A stretch of DNA of 64,000 nucleotides from Deinococcus planocerae (lineage in GTDB: Bacteria > Deinococcota > Deinococci > Deinococcales > Deinococcaceae), in the NCBI RefSeq assembly GCF_002869765.1, contig NZ_PNOR01000017.1:42417-106416 (forward strand), in the 5' to 3' direction. This document shows positions 43,158 through 61,114 of this stretch, piece after piece; the first letter of the stretch is position 1; the number at the start of each line of letters is the position of its first letter. The notes beneath the pieces were generated by a model, which was not told the DNA's origin, made no database searches, and saw only the letters and a program-made list of their open reading frames with translations. A program made the position numbers and the translations under genes.

Positions 43158-43190
43158 CCCGCTCCGGCCCCGGCTGGAGCGGGCTTTCGA
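43158..43190 (+). terminator. Riboswitch-controlled terminator
   Basis: CCCGCTCC and GGAGCGGG form a perfect 8-bp stem around a GC-rich 10-base loop, followed by CTTTCG. It lies between the riboswitch and the first coding region and is the probable expression platform. Confidence 0.7.
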
Positions 43191-43315
43191 TGTGCGCCCC
43201 TCCGGACCGTCTCCGCCCTGCATCCCGGAGTCGCCGCTGTGTCATCCCCCCCCTTACTCCTCGTGGTCCCGGAAGGTGCATTCCTTCATGTTCGCCCCCC
43301 GCCGAGAGGCACGGC

Positions 43316-44002
43316 GTGATCGTCTGTGTCGGTGCGGGCCCCGGCCACCTCGACTTCCTGACCCGGCGCGGCGCGGCCCTGATCGGGGAAGCCGACGTGG
43401 TGGCGGGCTTCGATGCGGTGGTGGACGTGGTGCGGCCCCTGATCCCCGGGGGAGCCGAGGTCGTCACGATGAGCTACCGCGATCAGGTGGCCCGACTCGC
43501 CGAGGTCGCCGCCCTCCACCACGCCGGGAACCGTTGCGTCGTCGTGTTCATGGGCGACATCCACTTCTCGGGCTTTCAATACCTGGAGCGGGTGGAGACG
43601 GCCTGCGGGCACCCGGTCGAGACGGTGCCGGGCATCTCCAGCGCGCAGATCCTGGCAAGCCGGGGCCGCGTCTGCTTCGACGAGACGACCTTCCTCACCT
43701 TCCACCGCCGGGGCGACCTGACGCCCTTCAAGACCCACCTGCGCGACGTGCTGCGGGCCGGGAGAGGCGCCATCGTGATCCCGCGCCCCTGGGACTTCAT
43801 GCCGAAGGACGTGGCCTCGTACCTTCTCGCGGGAGGGGTCGGCGCCGCCCACCGGGTCGAGGTCTGGGAGAACCTGACGCGGCACGAGGCGACCTGGGCG
43901 GGCACGCTGGGCGAGCTGGAGGGGCGGGACTTCTCCGACATGAGCATCCTGCTGATCCGCGCGCTGACGCCCCTGCCCACAGGTCTAGAGGGAGAACGAT
44001 GA
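43316..44002 (+). CDS. cbiE: Cobalt-precorrin-7 (C5)-methyltransferase
   Basis: 228 residues from the GTG at 43316 (GAGAGG upstream). SAM-dependent tetrapyrrole methylase fold: [20 protein letters not shown] at the start, [15 protein letters not shown] and [13 protein letters not shown] in the middle, and [19 protein letters not shown] typical of CbiE/CobL N-halves. The companion CbiT (C15 methylation and decarboxylation), often fused to it, is absent from the window. The stop overlaps the next start by 4 bp. Confidence 0.88.
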   Translation: MIVCVGAGPGHLDFLTRRGAALIGEADVVAGFDAVVDVVRPLIPGGAEVVTMSYRDQVARLAEVAALHHAGNRCVVVFMGDIHFSGFQYLERVETACGHPVETVPGISSAQILASRGRVCFDETTFLTFHRRGDLTPFKTHLRDVLRAGRGAIVIPRPWDFMPKDVASYLLAGGVGAAHRVEVWENLTRHEATWAGTLGELEGRDFSDMSILLIRALTPLPTGLEGER

Positions 44003-45557
44003 ACGGTTACGCGATTGTCCTCGCCGCGCACGGCAGCCGCGACCCGGCCAGCGCGGCGCAGTTCGAGACGCTGGTGCGGGAGGTCAAGGCGCTGGAGCCG
44101 GATCGGGTCATTACCCACGGCTTTCTCGAATTCAACACCCCCACCATCGACGAGGCGGCGCGGGAAGCGGTGGCGTCGGGAGCGAAGGAAATTGTGCTTG
44201 TTCCAGGCGTCCTCCTCGCCGCCACCCACGCGAAGAACGACCTGCCGAGCGAGCTGAACGCCCTGCGCCGCGAGTTTCCCCACGTCACCTTCCACTACGG
44301 GGCGGCGATGGACCTCCACCCCGCTCTCCTCGACGTGTGCCGCGAACGGCTGATCGAGGCGGAGGCGGGCGCAGCGGGTGAGGTCAGACGGGATGAGACG
44401 CTGCTCCTCCTCGTCGGGCGGGGCACCACCGACCCGGACGCGAACGGGGACGTTCACAAGCTGGCCCGCTTTCTGGAAGAGGGGCTGGGGTACGGGGCGA
44501 GCCTGGTCTGCTACAGCGGGACGGCCAAGCCCGACCTTCCCACCGGCCTCGCCCGCGCCGCCCGTCTCGGTTTCGCGCGGGTGGTCGTGCTGCCGTACCT
44601 CCTCTTCGACGGAGTGCTCGCCCGCCGGGTGCGCTCGGCGGTGGAGGCCGCCGCCCAACGCTGGCCGGGCACCGAGTTCCTGACCGCCGGGCATCTGGGG
44701 CCGCATCCCAAGGTGGCCCGGGTGTTTCTGGAACGGGCGCGCGAGGGCGTGCAGGGCCACGGACACATGAACTGCTCCCTGTGCAAGTACCGGGTGGGCG
44801 TCGTGGGCTACGAGGCGCAGGTCGGCGAGCCGCAGGTGGGGCACCACGGGGCGGTGCGGGGGCTGCTGGCGGGCGGCGAGGCACCGAAACGGAAAACCAT
44901 CCAGCCCTACGAGCCCCACCCCATCGAGGCGCAGTCCTTCGAGATCATCGAGGGGCTGCGGGACTGGTCGGCGGTGAACGCGGCGGACCGCTACGCCATG
45001 CAACGCCTCGTCCACACGGCGGGCGATCCGGGCATCGTGGAGGACCTCTTCTTCTCGCCGGGCGCGACGGAGGCGGGCGTCATGGCGATCCTGCGCGGCC
45101 TGACCGTCGTCACGGATGTGACAATGGTGCAAAGCGGCCTCAAGCGCCAGCTTCTCGCGGAACTCGGCGTGCAGGTCTGGTGCGGGGTGCACGACGCGGA
45201 AACGCACCTGCTGAGCCGTGAGGCCGGGATCACCCGCTCGGCGGCGGGCATTCGCCGCGCCTACGAGAAGTTCGGGAATGACTGCATCGTCGCCATCGGG
45301 GACGCGCCCACCGCGATTTTTGAAACGGTGCGCCTGATCCGCGAGCGGCGCTGGCGGCCCGGCCTGGTGATCGGTCTGCCCGTGGGCTTCGTGGGCACCC
45401 GGGAGAGCAAGGCCGCGCTGCGCGCCTGCCTGAGCGTCCCCCGGGTCACGAACGCGGGCACGCGCGGTGGGAGTCCCTGGGCGAGCAGCGTCGTGAACGC
45501 GCTGATGATCGAGGCGCAAAACCGCCTGGCCGCCGTGTCCGCCGCCGGGGCGGGGAC

Positions 45558-45561
<4 letters not shown>
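43999..45561 (+). CDS. cbiX-cbiC: Fusion of sirohydrochlorin cobaltochelatase (CbiX) and precorrin-8X methylmutase (CbiC)
   Basis: 520 residues. Residues 1-250 hold two CbiX modules: [20 protein letters not shown] with the metal His, [16 protein letters not shown], then [17 protein letters not shown] and [14 protein letters not shown] short linker has MNCSLCKYR, a CxxC seen in CbiX tails. From about 300 to 520 is the methylmutase: [20 protein letters not shown], the catalytic His in [22 protein letters not shown] and [15 protein letters not shown]. It therefore inserts cobalt early and also makes hydrogenobyrinate/cobyrinate late in the ring pathway. The ATG overlaps the cbiE stop. Confidence 0.92.
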
Positions 45562-46693
<1,132 letters not shown>

Positions 46694-46697
<4 letters not shown>

Positions 46698-47425
46698 CCC
46701 ATCCCGGCACCTTCTATGGCCTGGGCGTCGGTCCCGGTTCCTACGGTCTGCTCCCCGTCGCCGCGCTCGAAGTCCTGCAACGGGCCGACCTCATCTACGC
46801 CCCGCGCTCCCGGGTGTCGGAGGCGTCGGTGGCGCTGACGGCCCTGCGGGACCTCGACTTCCCCCGCGAACGGGTGCGGGAGGTGGAATTCAACATGGAC
46901 GGCGACGACGCGCGGCTGGGCGAGCACTACGCCGCCCTCGCCCGGGAGATTACCGCCCACCAGCGGGCCGGGCACAGCGTCGCCTACCTGACCATCGGGG
47001 ACGCGATGACGTACAGCACGCTGGGCTACCTCGTCGCCGCCCTGGGACGCGAGGCGCCCGAGTTGCCCAGGCGCGTCCTCCCCGGCGTGACGAGCTACGC
47101 GACCGCCGCCGCCCTGACCGGCTTCAGCCTCGGGGAGGGGAAAGAACGGGTGCTGATCCTGCCGTGCCCGGACGATCTGGAGGCGTTGCGGGCCGACATC
47201 CTCTCGCACGACGTGGTGGTGTTGATGAAGGTGGGACGGCGGATGGCGGGTGTATTGAGCCTGCTTTCCGACCTCGGCATTCTCGAACACTGCGCTTTGG
47301 CACATCGCCTCGGGTTGGACGGCGAGGTCGTGCTGCCCTCGCTTGATCCCGCCCCCGACGCGGGCCGACTCGGCTACCTGAGTGTCCTGCTGATTCGCCG
47401 CGAGCCCCCTCGGAGGTTTTCTTGA
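46694..47425 (+). CDS. cbiL: Precorrin-2 C20-methyltransferase
   Basis: 243 residues from a GTG. Tetrapyrrole methylase motifs are TFYGLGVGPGSYGLLPVAAL, DLIYAPRSRVSEASVAL, VAYLTIGDAMTYSTLGYLV and VLPGVTSYATAAAL. The TxGDxxxYST block is characteristic of CbiL/CobI. Adds the C20 methyl group to (cobalt-)precorrin-2. Overlaps cbiD and the next gene. Confidence 0.92.
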
Positions 47426-48200
47426 AGGTCTATTTCATCGGCGCCGGTCCCGGTGCCCCCGATCTGATCACCCTGCGAGGCGCGCGGCTGCTGGGGTCGT
47501 GCCGCCTCATCCTCTACGCCGGGTCGCTCGTGCCCGAGGCGGTGCTGGAACACGCGCACCAAGGCGCCGAGCGGGTGAACACGGCGGGGCTGAACCTCGA
47601 CGAGCAGGTGGCCCTTTACCGCCGCGCGCTGGAACAGGGGCTGGACGTGGCCCGCGTCCACAGCGGCGACCCCGCCATCTACGGGGCGACCGCCGAGCAG
47701 ATGCGCGCCCTGCGGGAACTGGGCATCGAGTACGAGGTCGTGCCGGGCGTGAGCAGCTTCACCGCCTGCGCCGCTGTGCTGGGGGCCGAACTGACCCGCC
47801 CCAACGTCACCCAGACGGTGATCCTTACCCGCGCCTCGGGCCGCGCGAGTCCGGTGCCCGAGCGCGAGAACCTGCGCGGCCTCGCAGAGCACGGGGCGAG
47901 CCTGTGCGTCTTCCTGGGAGGGAACCAGCTTCCCGAGATCGTGGCGGACTTGCTCGACACTTACGGTCCTGACATGCCCGTCGCCCTCGTGCAGCGGGCC
48001 AGCCAGCCCCAGGAGCGGCGGCATGTCAGCACCCTGGGCCGCCTCCTCTCCGAGATTCGGGTCAGCGAGTGGGCCCTCACGACCATGCTGATCGTCAGCC
48101 CGGCGTTGAGCGAGCCGGAGGCATTGGAGACGACGAGCCGCCTGTACGACCCCGCCTACGCCCACCGTTTCCGCCGCGCCGTGAAGGAAGGGGGGGAGGC

Positions 48201-48204
<4 letters not shown>
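47422..48204 (+). CDS. cbiF: Precorrin-4 C11-methyltransferase
   Basis: 260 residues from a TTG start that overlaps the previous stop. KVYFIGAGPGAPDLITLRGA, then LILYAGSLVPEAVLEHA, VHSGDPAIYGATAEQMRAL, PGVSSFTACAAVLGAELTRP and TQTVILTRASGRASPVPE are textbook CbiF/CobM motifs. Methylates C11 of (cobalt-)precorrin-4. GGAGG lies 8 bp before the TTG, supporting this start. Confidence 0.95.
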
Positions 48205-48967
<763 letters not shown>

Positions 48968-48971
<4 letters not shown>

Positions 48972-50490
48972 CCGGGCACCTCAGCCTCGTCTCCGTCGGG
49001 CCGGGCGACCTCTCGCTCGTGCCGGAACGGGCCCGGCAGGCGTTGGTGGAGGCAGACGTGATCGTCGCCTATGACCTCTACCTGCGCTGGGTCGCGCCCC
49101 TGATCACAAGCCAGGAGGTGTTGACGCCGCCGCTAACCCAGGAGAAGGTGCGGGCGCAACTCGCTATCCAGAAGGCGGGGGAAGGCAAACGGGTGGCCCT
49201 CGTCAGCAGCGGGGACATCGGCGTGTACGCGATGGCGGGCCTGGTCTTCGAGGACCTGCCCGAGGAGCCGCCCTTCGGCGTGGAGGTCATCCCCGGCATC
49301 ACGAGCGCGACCGCCTGCGCCAGCCTGCTAGGCTCGCCCCTCACCCACGACTTCGCCACCCTCAGCCTCTCGGACCTGCTGTGCCCCTGGGAGTGGATCG
49401 AGGAGCGGGCGCGGCACATCGCCCAGGCCGACCTCGCCTGCGTTCTCTACAACGTGCAGAGCCGGGCGCGGCGGGAGGGCGTGTACCGCGTCCTGCGCCT
49501 GATGCTCGAACACAAGCGGCCCGATACCGTCTGCGGCGTCGTCCGCAACGCCTACCGCGAGGATCAGGAGGTGCGCGTCACCACCCTGGAGGCGCTGCTC
49601 TCGGATGAGTTCGACATGCTGACGACGGTCGTGATCGGCAACCGCTTCACCACGCGCAAGGGGCGGTGGATGTACACCCCGCGCGGCTACAACGACTGGC
49701 GGGGGGAGGAGGTCGCCCCCGTCTCCCAGCCCGAAGGCGCCGTCTGGGTCTTCAGCGGCACCCGCGACGGCAACGCCCTGGCCCTGCGCCTCGCGGAAGA
49801 AGGCGAGCGGGTGACGTTGAGCGTGGCCTCCAAGCTGGGGGCCCAGGTCGCGCCGAAGCATCCGAACCTGCACCTGTACGACGGTCCGCCCGGTGTGGAG
49901 GCGCGGCGACGGGCACTACGCGGGGCACGGGCCATCGTGGACGCCACCCACCCCTACGCGCAAGCCATCACCGCGCAACTGCGGGAACTGAGCGCCGAGT
50001 TGAACGTGCCCTACCTCCGCCTGGAGCGGGCGAGCGGACTGCCCCAGGACACGACCGGGCTGACCCTGGTGGACGACATTGATGAAGCTGCCCGCGTCGC
50101 CTCGCACTCCGGGCGCGTCTTCCTGGCGACGGGCAGCAAGGACCTCGAAACGTTCCTGCACGCCGCCCCGGGTGCCGACGTGTTCGTGCGCCTCACCCCG
50201 CAGCCCGGCGTCCTCGAACGGGCGTTGAGCCTGGGTATCCGCCCCGACCGTATCTGCGCGATGATCGGCCCTTTCACCCGCGAGTTCAACGTGGCCCAGT
50301 GGCGGGCCTGGAACATCGGCGCCGTCGTCACCAAGGACAGCGGGGATGTGGGGGGCTTCACTGCCAAGCGCGAGGCCGCCCGGGAACTCGGCCTGCCCCT
50401 GATCGTCGTCCGCCGCCCGGCCCCCGTCCCCGGCGCCTTCCACAGCGGGGACGAGTTGATCGCCGCCCTCCAGACCCTCATGGAGCACGC

Positions 50491-50494
<4 letters not shown>
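48968..50494 (+). CDS. cbiH-cbiJ: Fusion of precorrin-3B C17-methyltransferase (CbiH/CobJ) and precorrin-6A reductase (CobK/CbiJ)
   Basis: 508 residues. Residues 1-250 form the methylase (LSLVSVGPGDLSLVPERARQ, VSSGDIGVYAMAGLVFED, PGITSATACASLLGSPLTHD, FATLSLSDLLCPWEWIEERA). A bridge reads RKGRWMYTPRGYNDW. Residues about 260-508 form the reductase (VWVFSGTRDGNALALRLAEE, RAIVDATHPYAQAITAQLRE, RVFLATGSKDLETF, VTKDSGDVGGFTAKREAARE). The product would contract the ring and later reduce precorrin-6A. Fusing two non-consecutive steps suggests physical channelling. GTG start overlapping cbiG. Confidence 0.93.
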
Positions 50495-51588
<1,094 letters not shown>

Positions 51589-51589
51589 G

Positions 51590-52569
51590 ATGAGCGTGCC
51601 GGGCCTCCTTCCCGTCACGGCGCGGAAGACCGTGACCCTGAGCGCGCCCTACCTGCTGGCCGTGCTGGCGCTCCACGTCCTCGCCCTCGGGCTGCTGGTG
51701 CCGTCGGCGCTCGCCGAACCGCTGGTGTGGGGGCTGGGGCTGACCGCCTACCTCTTCGGGGTGCGGCACGCCTGGGACGCCGACCACATCGCCGTGATCG
51801 ACAATACCGTTCGCAAATTGCTGACCTTGGGACGGCCCGCGTACGGTGTCGGACTCTTTTTCAGCCTGGGGCACTCCAGCGTGGTGCTGCTGATGGCGAT
51901 TGCGGCGGCGGTTATCGGTCGGGCGCTGCTGGGGGCGCAGGAGGAGATCGGCGTCTTCGGCGGCTGGGTGGGGCCTTTCGTGGCGGGGGTGTACCTGCTG
52001 CTCGTGGCGGGGTTCAACCTCCACGCCGTGTGGCGGACCCTACAGGGGCGGGACGAGGGTCACCACCACGGCCTCCTCGCCCGCGTGATCGCCCCCCTGA
52101 CCCGGCTGGTCAGCCGTCAGTGGCACGTCTTGCCGCTGGGCTTCCTGATGGGGCTGGGCTTCGACACCGCCTCGGAGATCGCCCTGCTCGCCCTCGCCGG
52201 GCAGGCCGGGCAGGACCATCTGGGCTGGAGCGCCATCCTGGCCCTGCCGCTGCTCTTCGGGGCGGGCATGACCCTCTTCGATACCCTCAACGGCGCGTTC
52301 ATGACCCACGCCTACGCCTGGGCGCTCGACCGACCCGGCGCAAAGCGTGTGTATAACCTCCTGATCACCGGGCTCTCGGGCGTCCTCGCGCTCGTGGTCG
52401 GCGTGGTAACCCTGGCGGCGTGGGTGGGCGAACACTTCCCGTCGGCCCGCGCCCTGAGTGCGTGGGAGGCGGTGGACATCTCCCCGCTGGGCTTCTGGCT
52501 AGCGGGGGTGGCCCTCGTGCTCTTCCTCACGGCGCAGGTGTGGTCCCGCTGGCGCCGGGGCAGGTCAGC

Positions 52570-52573
<4 letters not shown>
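51590..52573 (+). CDS. Nickel/cobalt transporter, NiCoT (HoxN) family
   Basis: 327 residues with eight predicted helices. The signature of helix 2, [18 protein letters not shown], and [14 protein letters not shown] are both intact, as is [20 protein letters not shown]. Secondary import of Co2+ (or Ni2+) at high affinity. In a cobalamin operon cobalt is the likely ion. The LarA-like enzyme elsewhere in the window would need nickel. It starts 2 bp after the CobW stop, and its stop overlaps the cobN start. Confidence 0.93.
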
Positions 52574-57015
<4,442 letters not shown>

Positions 57016-57040
57016 GGATGAGGGGTCATACACTACACGC

Positions 57041-57229
57041 ATGGTCATCATTGGCCTCACTGCCGCGCGAAAGCAGTGGGACGAGTTTGTCGAACGTGCC
57101 CACCAGGGCGAGGAGGTTATCCTCACGCGCTATGGTCGGCCTTGTGCCCGCCTCCTGCCGTTGGAGGACACGGAGGCAGAGCGGCAGGATTCGCCGCCTC
57201 CCACATCCACCGAGCCTCGTTCAGATTGA
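57041..57229 (+). CDS. Orphan type II antitoxin, Phd/YefM family
   Basis: 62 residues. VIIGLTAARKQWDEFVERAH and EEVILTRYGRPCARLLPLED are the N-terminal DNA-binding fold of Phd/YefM antitoxins, which normally neutralise Doc or RelE/VapC-type toxins. The toxin-binding C-terminal tail is short and rich in Pro and Ser. No toxin gene follows; the next gene is the chelatase ATPase 24 bp away. It may be a stranded antitoxin or a regulator inside the cobalamin operon. Confidence 0.75.
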   Translation: MVIIGLTAARKQWDEFVERAHQGEEVILTRYGRPCARLLPLEDTEAERQDSPPPTSTEPRSD

Positions 57230-57253
57230 GTTTGCTTCCTTCGGGGTGAGGGC

Positions 57254-58969
57254 ATGACTCCCCTCTACCCCCTTTCCGCCGTCGCCCACCAGCCGGACCT
57301 CGTGCTGGCCCTCTCCCTGCTGGCCGTCTCGCCGGACATCGGCGGCGTCCTGATTCGAGGCGACCGCGGCGCGGCGAAGAGTACGGCGGCGCGCGGGCTC
57401 GCAGCCCTGCTCCCCCCCGCGCCGGACGGCACGCCTGCCCCCTTCGTCAACCTGCCCCTCGGCGCGACCGAGGACCGGGTGGTGGGCACCCTCGACCTCG
57501 ACGCGGCGCTCAGGGGTGAGGTGCGGCTGCGGCCCGGATTGATCGCGGCGGCCCACGGCGGCGTCCTCTACATCGACGAGGTGAACCTGCTCGCCGACCA
57601 TCTCGTGGACGTGCTCCTCGACGTGGCGGCGATGGGCGTGAACCGGGTACAGCGCGACGGCCTGAGCGCCGAGCACCCCGCCCGCCTCGCCCTAGTCGGC
57701 AGCATGAACCCGGAGGAAGGTGGATTGCGCCCCCAGTTCCTCGACCGCTTCGGGCTGTGCGTGGACGTGCAAGCGCCCACCGCGCCGGGGGAGCGGGCGG
57801 AGATCGTCCGGCGCCGGATGCGTTTTGAGGCCGACCCGCTGGCTTTTGCGGGAGAGTGGGAGCAGGCGGAGGAGGCACTCGCCGCCCGCCTCGCCACGGC
57901 CCGTGCCCGGTTGCCGCGCGTCACCGTGCCGGACGGGCTCCTCGACACCATCGCCGCCCTGAGTGCCAGGGCGGGAGTGCGGAGCCTGCGCGCCGACCTC
58001 GTGCTGCACCGGGCCGCCCGGGCGCTCGCCGCGCTGGAGGGCCGGGAGGAGGTGCGGGAAGGCGACTTGCACCGGATCGCCCCCCTCGTGCTGACGCACC
58101 GCCGCGATCCGCGGTTGCCGCCGTCTCCCCCACCGCCTCCCCCCGCGCCGCCGCAGGAGACCCCACCCCCGCAGACGGACACATCCCGGTCACAGTCCGC
58201 TCAAGTCCCCTCGGCGGACGGGCCCGAGGAGGTCTTCGCCCCCAGCGTGAGCGCGGGTTCCCTCACCCTCCCTCTCCCCTCCCCCATCCCCGGCACGCGG
58301 CGGGGCGAGGGTGGCCCGGGCCGCACCGTCCGCGCCGTCCCCGAGGCCCAGCCGATCACACTCGCCACTCCAGACACCCTGCGCGCCGCCCTGACGCGAA
58401 CGGCGGTCAGCGGGGGCGGCACGGTCACCCTCCGCCGCGAGGACTTTCACGCCCCCGTCCGCGAGGAGACGGGCGGGCGGCGGGTCCTCTTCGTGGCGGA
58501 CGCGAGCGGCAGCATGGGCACGCGCGAGCGGATGGGGGCGGTGAAGGGGGCGATGCTGGCCCTGTTGCGCGAGCAGACGCGCCGGGACCGGGTGGCCCTG
58601 ATCACCTTCCGCGCGACGGGGGCGACGCTCGACCTGGGCTTCACGACCGACCCGCACGCCGCCGAGGCCGCGATCACCGCCGCGCCGACCGGGGGCCGCA
58701 CGCCGCTCGCGCACGCCCTGAGCCTCGCCGCCGAGGTGCTGGCGGGGGAGAGGGGGGCGCAGCTCGTGTTGTTCACCGACGGGCGGGCGAACGTGCCGCT
58801 GACGCCCGGCGGGGACGCCTGGGCCGACGCCTTGGACGCGGCCCGTGCCGTGCGAGGCGTTCCCGCCCTCGTCGTGGACACCGAGACCGGGCACGTGCGG
58901 CTGGGCCGGGCGGCGCGACTGGCCGAGGTCCTGGGGGCGGACCTCACGGCCCTGGGCGCCCCCGCGTGA
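57254..58969 (+). CDS. Magnesium/cobalt chelatase ATPase plus vWA subunit (ChlI-ChlD type fusion)
   Basis: 571 residues. Residues 1-290 are an AAA+ module: Walker A region [36 protein letters not shown], Walker [21 protein letters not shown], sensor [21 protein letters not shown] long Pro-rich linker follows. The C-terminal vWA domain has the [24 protein letters not shown] (near residue 415) and [18 protein letters not shown]. It replaces the separate CobS and CobT partners of CobN. Part of the linker ([19 protein letters not shown]) resembles a translated palindromic repeat (CACCCTC/GAGGGTG at 58264-58313). Confidence 0.93.
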   Translation: MTPLYPLSAVAHQPDLVLALSLLAVSPDIGGVLIRGDRGAAKSTAARGLAALLPPAPDGTPAPFVNLPLGATEDRVVGTLDLDAALRGEVRLRPGLIAAAHGGVLYIDEVNLLADHLVDVLLDVAAMGVNRVQRDGLSAEHPARLALVGSMNPEEGGLRPQFLDRFGLCVDVQAPTAPGERAEIVRRRMRFEADPLAFAGEWEQAEEALAARLATARARLPRVTVPDGLLDTIAALSARAGVRSLRADLVLHRAARALAALEGREEVREGDLHRIAPLVLTHRRDPRLPPSPPPPPPAPPQETPPPQTDTSRSQSAQVPSADGPEEVFAPSVSAGSLTLPLPSPIPGTRRGEGGPGRTVRAVPEAQPITLATPDTLRAALTRTAVSGGGTVTLRREDFHAPVREETGGRRVLFVADASGSMGTRERMGAVKGAMLALLREQTRRDRVALITFRATGATLDLGFTTDPHAAEAAITAAPTGGRTPLAHALSLAAEVLAGERGAQLVLFTDGRANVPLTPGGDAWADALDAARAVRGVPALVVDTETGHVRLGRAARLAEVLGADLTALGAPA

Positions 58970-59010
58970 GGTAAGTTATCCTCACCCCGCTTCCCTGAAG
59001 GAGGTCTGTC

Positions 59011-60417
59011 ATGAACTTCCGACTTACCCCCCTTACCCTGGGCACCCTGCTCGTCTCCGTCACCCTGGCCGGTTGTGCCTCGACCCTTCCCGGCGTTCCC
59101 GGCAATGGCGAGGCCGTCGGCGAGCCCTTCACCCTGCGCGTGGTCACGACCGGCCTGGAAATGCCCTGGGAAATGACCCTCGGTCCCGACGGTCAACTCT
59201 GGGTGACCGAACGCCTCGGGAAGCGGGTCGTGCGGGTGGACCCCACCACCGGACGAAAGCAGGTCGCCGTCACCATTCCCGACGTGCTGGCGGGCGGGCA
59301 GCACCAGGGCGTCCTGGGGATGGCGCTGCACCCCGACCTGCTGAAAAACGCTGGGCGTGACTGGGTGTACGTGGCCTACACCTCCGGCACCGCCGAGGCC
59401 CCCACGAAGAAGATCGTGCGCTACACCTTCGACCGGGCGAGCGGGCAACTGACCGCGCCCAGCCTCGTCATCGACAAGTTGCCCGCCGGAAACGACCACA
59501 ACGCCGGGCGCCTCAAGATCGGGCCGGACGGCAAGCTGTACTTCACGATGGGTGACCTGGGGCACAACCAGTTCGCCAATTACTGCAAACCCATCACCTC
59601 GCAGGTGCTGCCCACCGCCGCCGAGATCACCGCGGGGAACTGGGTGAACTACACCGGGAAGACCCTGCGCCTGAACCTCGACGGCAGCATCCCGGACGAC
59701 AATCCCAGCCTGAACGGCGTGGTCAGCCACGTCTTCACCGTCGGGCACCGCAACCCGCAGGGGATCGACTTCAGCCGCCAGGGCGTCCTGTACTCCAGCG
59801 AGCAGGGCCCGAACACCGACGACGAGGTGAACGTCTTGGAGCGCGCGGGCAACTACGGCTGGCCGAACGTCGTGGGGTACCAGGACGACCAATCGTACGT
59901 GTACGGCAACTGGAGCGCCGCCCCGAACTGCGCCAGCCTGACCTGGGCCCCCTACACCATCCCCGACAGCGTGCCCCAGAGCCGGGAGACGGAGTTCAGC
60001 GCCCCCAACCTCAAAGACGCCCTGATCACCCTCTGGACGGTCCCCAACGGGCACGACTTCACGGACACGCCCATCCCGAACACCAACCTCTACCGCCCCA
60101 ACATGGCGCCCAGCAGCATCGAGGTGTACGAGAGCGCCGGGATTCCCGGCTGGGAGCGCTCGCTGCTCGTCCCCAGCCTCAAGCACGGCGCGGTCTACCG
60201 CGTTCCCATCATGCCCAGCGGCCTGAACACGCGCGGCGAGGCCATCAAGACCCTGCCGACCAACAACCGCTACCGCGACACCGCCGTGTCGAACGACGGG
60301 CGCACCATCTACGTCATCACGGACAGCGCCGGGCAGATGCTCGGCCAGGACAACCAGCCCGTGACGGACCTGGCCAACCCCGGCAGCGTCCTCGCCTTCA
60401 CCTATACTGGGAAATAA
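59011..60417 (+). CDS. PQQ-dependent soluble aldose (glucose/sorbosone-type) dehydrogenase, lipoprotein
   Basis: 468 residues. The lipobox LVSVTLAGCAS at the N-terminus predicts anchoring in the outer face of the membrane. A six-bladed propeller is indicated by MPWEMTLGPDGQLWVTERLG, HQGVLGMALHPDLL, GNDHNAGRLKIGPDGKLYFT, VFTVGHRNPQGIDFSRQG and EQGPNTDDEVNVLERAGNYG. These match the PQQGDH-B family, including the catalytic His and Arg of HNAGR and GHRNPQG. It oxidises sugars such as glucose to lactones. AAGGAGG precedes the ATG. Confidence 0.9.
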   Translation: MNFRLTPLTLGTLLVSVTLAGCASTLPGVPGNGEAVGEPFTLRVVTTGLEMPWEMTLGPDGQLWVTERLGKRVVRVDPTTGRKQVAVTIPDVLAGGQHQGVLGMALHPDLLKNAGRDWVYVAYTSGTAEAPTKKIVRYTFDRASGQLTAPSLVIDKLPAGNDHNAGRLKIGPDGKLYFTMGDLGHNQFANYCKPITSQVLPTAAEITAGNWVNYTGKTLRLNLDGSIPDDNPSLNGVVSHVFTVGHRNPQGIDFSRQGVLYSSEQGPNTDDEVNVLERAGNYGWPNVVGYQDDQSYVYGNWSAAPNCASLTWAPYTIPDSVPQSRETEFSAPNLKDALITLWTVPNGHDFTDTPIPNTNLYRPNMAPSSIEVYESAGIPGWERSLLVPSLKHGAVYRVPIMPSGLNTRGEAIKTLPTNNRYRDTAVSNDGRTIYVITDSAGQMLGQDNQPVTDLANPGSVLAFTYTGK

Positions 60418-60663
60418 GCGCGAACGGGGGCGGCCCTGGGCAACGGAGAGTAATTCGGGACAGTGTTGGGGGCCGTCCTGAGATGCCGCGGAATGTGGAC
60501 ACGGGAGTCCAGTGCGTCTGGGCACGGAAGCAAATTCGAGGGACCGTCACAGAAGCTCAGCGACGGCCCTTCTCCTTCTGAAGGCTGTCAGGTCCGGGCG
60601 GCTGGCGTCTGACTCGCACACTCCATTCCCTACGGACCTGACCCTCCGCCCACTTGGGTCGGC

Positions 60664-61062
60664 CTACCCGGGCCGGTTGTGCCCGCGCTCGCCCTGGGCG
60701 AACTCGACCCGGAAGCCGTCGGGGTCGCGCAGCACCATCACCCGCTCCCAGGGACGGTCGTGCGGCGCCTTCTGCACCGGGATGCCCGCCTCCTGCATCC
60801 AGGCGTACAGGCCGTCGAGGTCCTCGGTGCTCAGTTCCACATGGATGCCGTCGCGCATCCGCGGCGCGTCCTCGCCCTTGTGCCGCTGGAGGCCGATGGT
60901 CCCGCCGCCGATCCTGAGAAGCGCAAACCCCTTGCCCGAGGGGTCGGTGAGTTCGACCGTGAACCCCAGGCGGGTGTAAAAGGCGACGGATACCGCCACG
61001 TCGGCGACGGGCAGGCTCAGGCCGTCCATACGGACGGGGACAGGGAATTCAGGATTCGTCAT
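60664..61062 (-). CDS. VOC/glyoxalase-family protein
   Basis: 132 residues from the ATG at 61062. A single vicinal-oxygen-chelate domain: MDGLSLPVADVAVSVAFYTR, GFTVELTDPSGKGFALLRIG, GIHVELSTEDLDGLYAWMQE and RVMVLRDPDGFRVEFAQGER. Metal-ligand His of VHVELS-type and the terminal Glu are present. Substrate unknown; relatives include fosfomycin- and bleomycin-binding proteins and glyoxalases. It lies 52 bp downstream of the epoxide hydrolase gene and is likely cotranscribed. The 246-bp gap 60418-60663 holds nothing I can identify. Confidence 0.85.
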   Translation of the reverse strand: MTNPEFPVPVRMDGLSLPVADVAVSVAFYTRLGFTVELTDPSGKGFALLRIGGGTIGLQRHKGEDAPRMRDGIHVELSTEDLDGLYAWMQEAGIPVQKAPHDRPWERVMVLRDPDGFRVEFAQGERGHNRPG

Positions 61063-61114
61063 GAGAGGACGTTGCTCCTTGGAAAGAGAGAGGATGACGC
61101 GGCCTCGGCTGGAC

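Noticed and set aside
43166..43315. Upstream start for cbiE (frame open from 43190)
   Set aside because: That stretch overlaps the terminator stem and encodes no methylase sequence. The GTG at 43316 directly precedes the VCVGAGPG motif and has a ribosome site.
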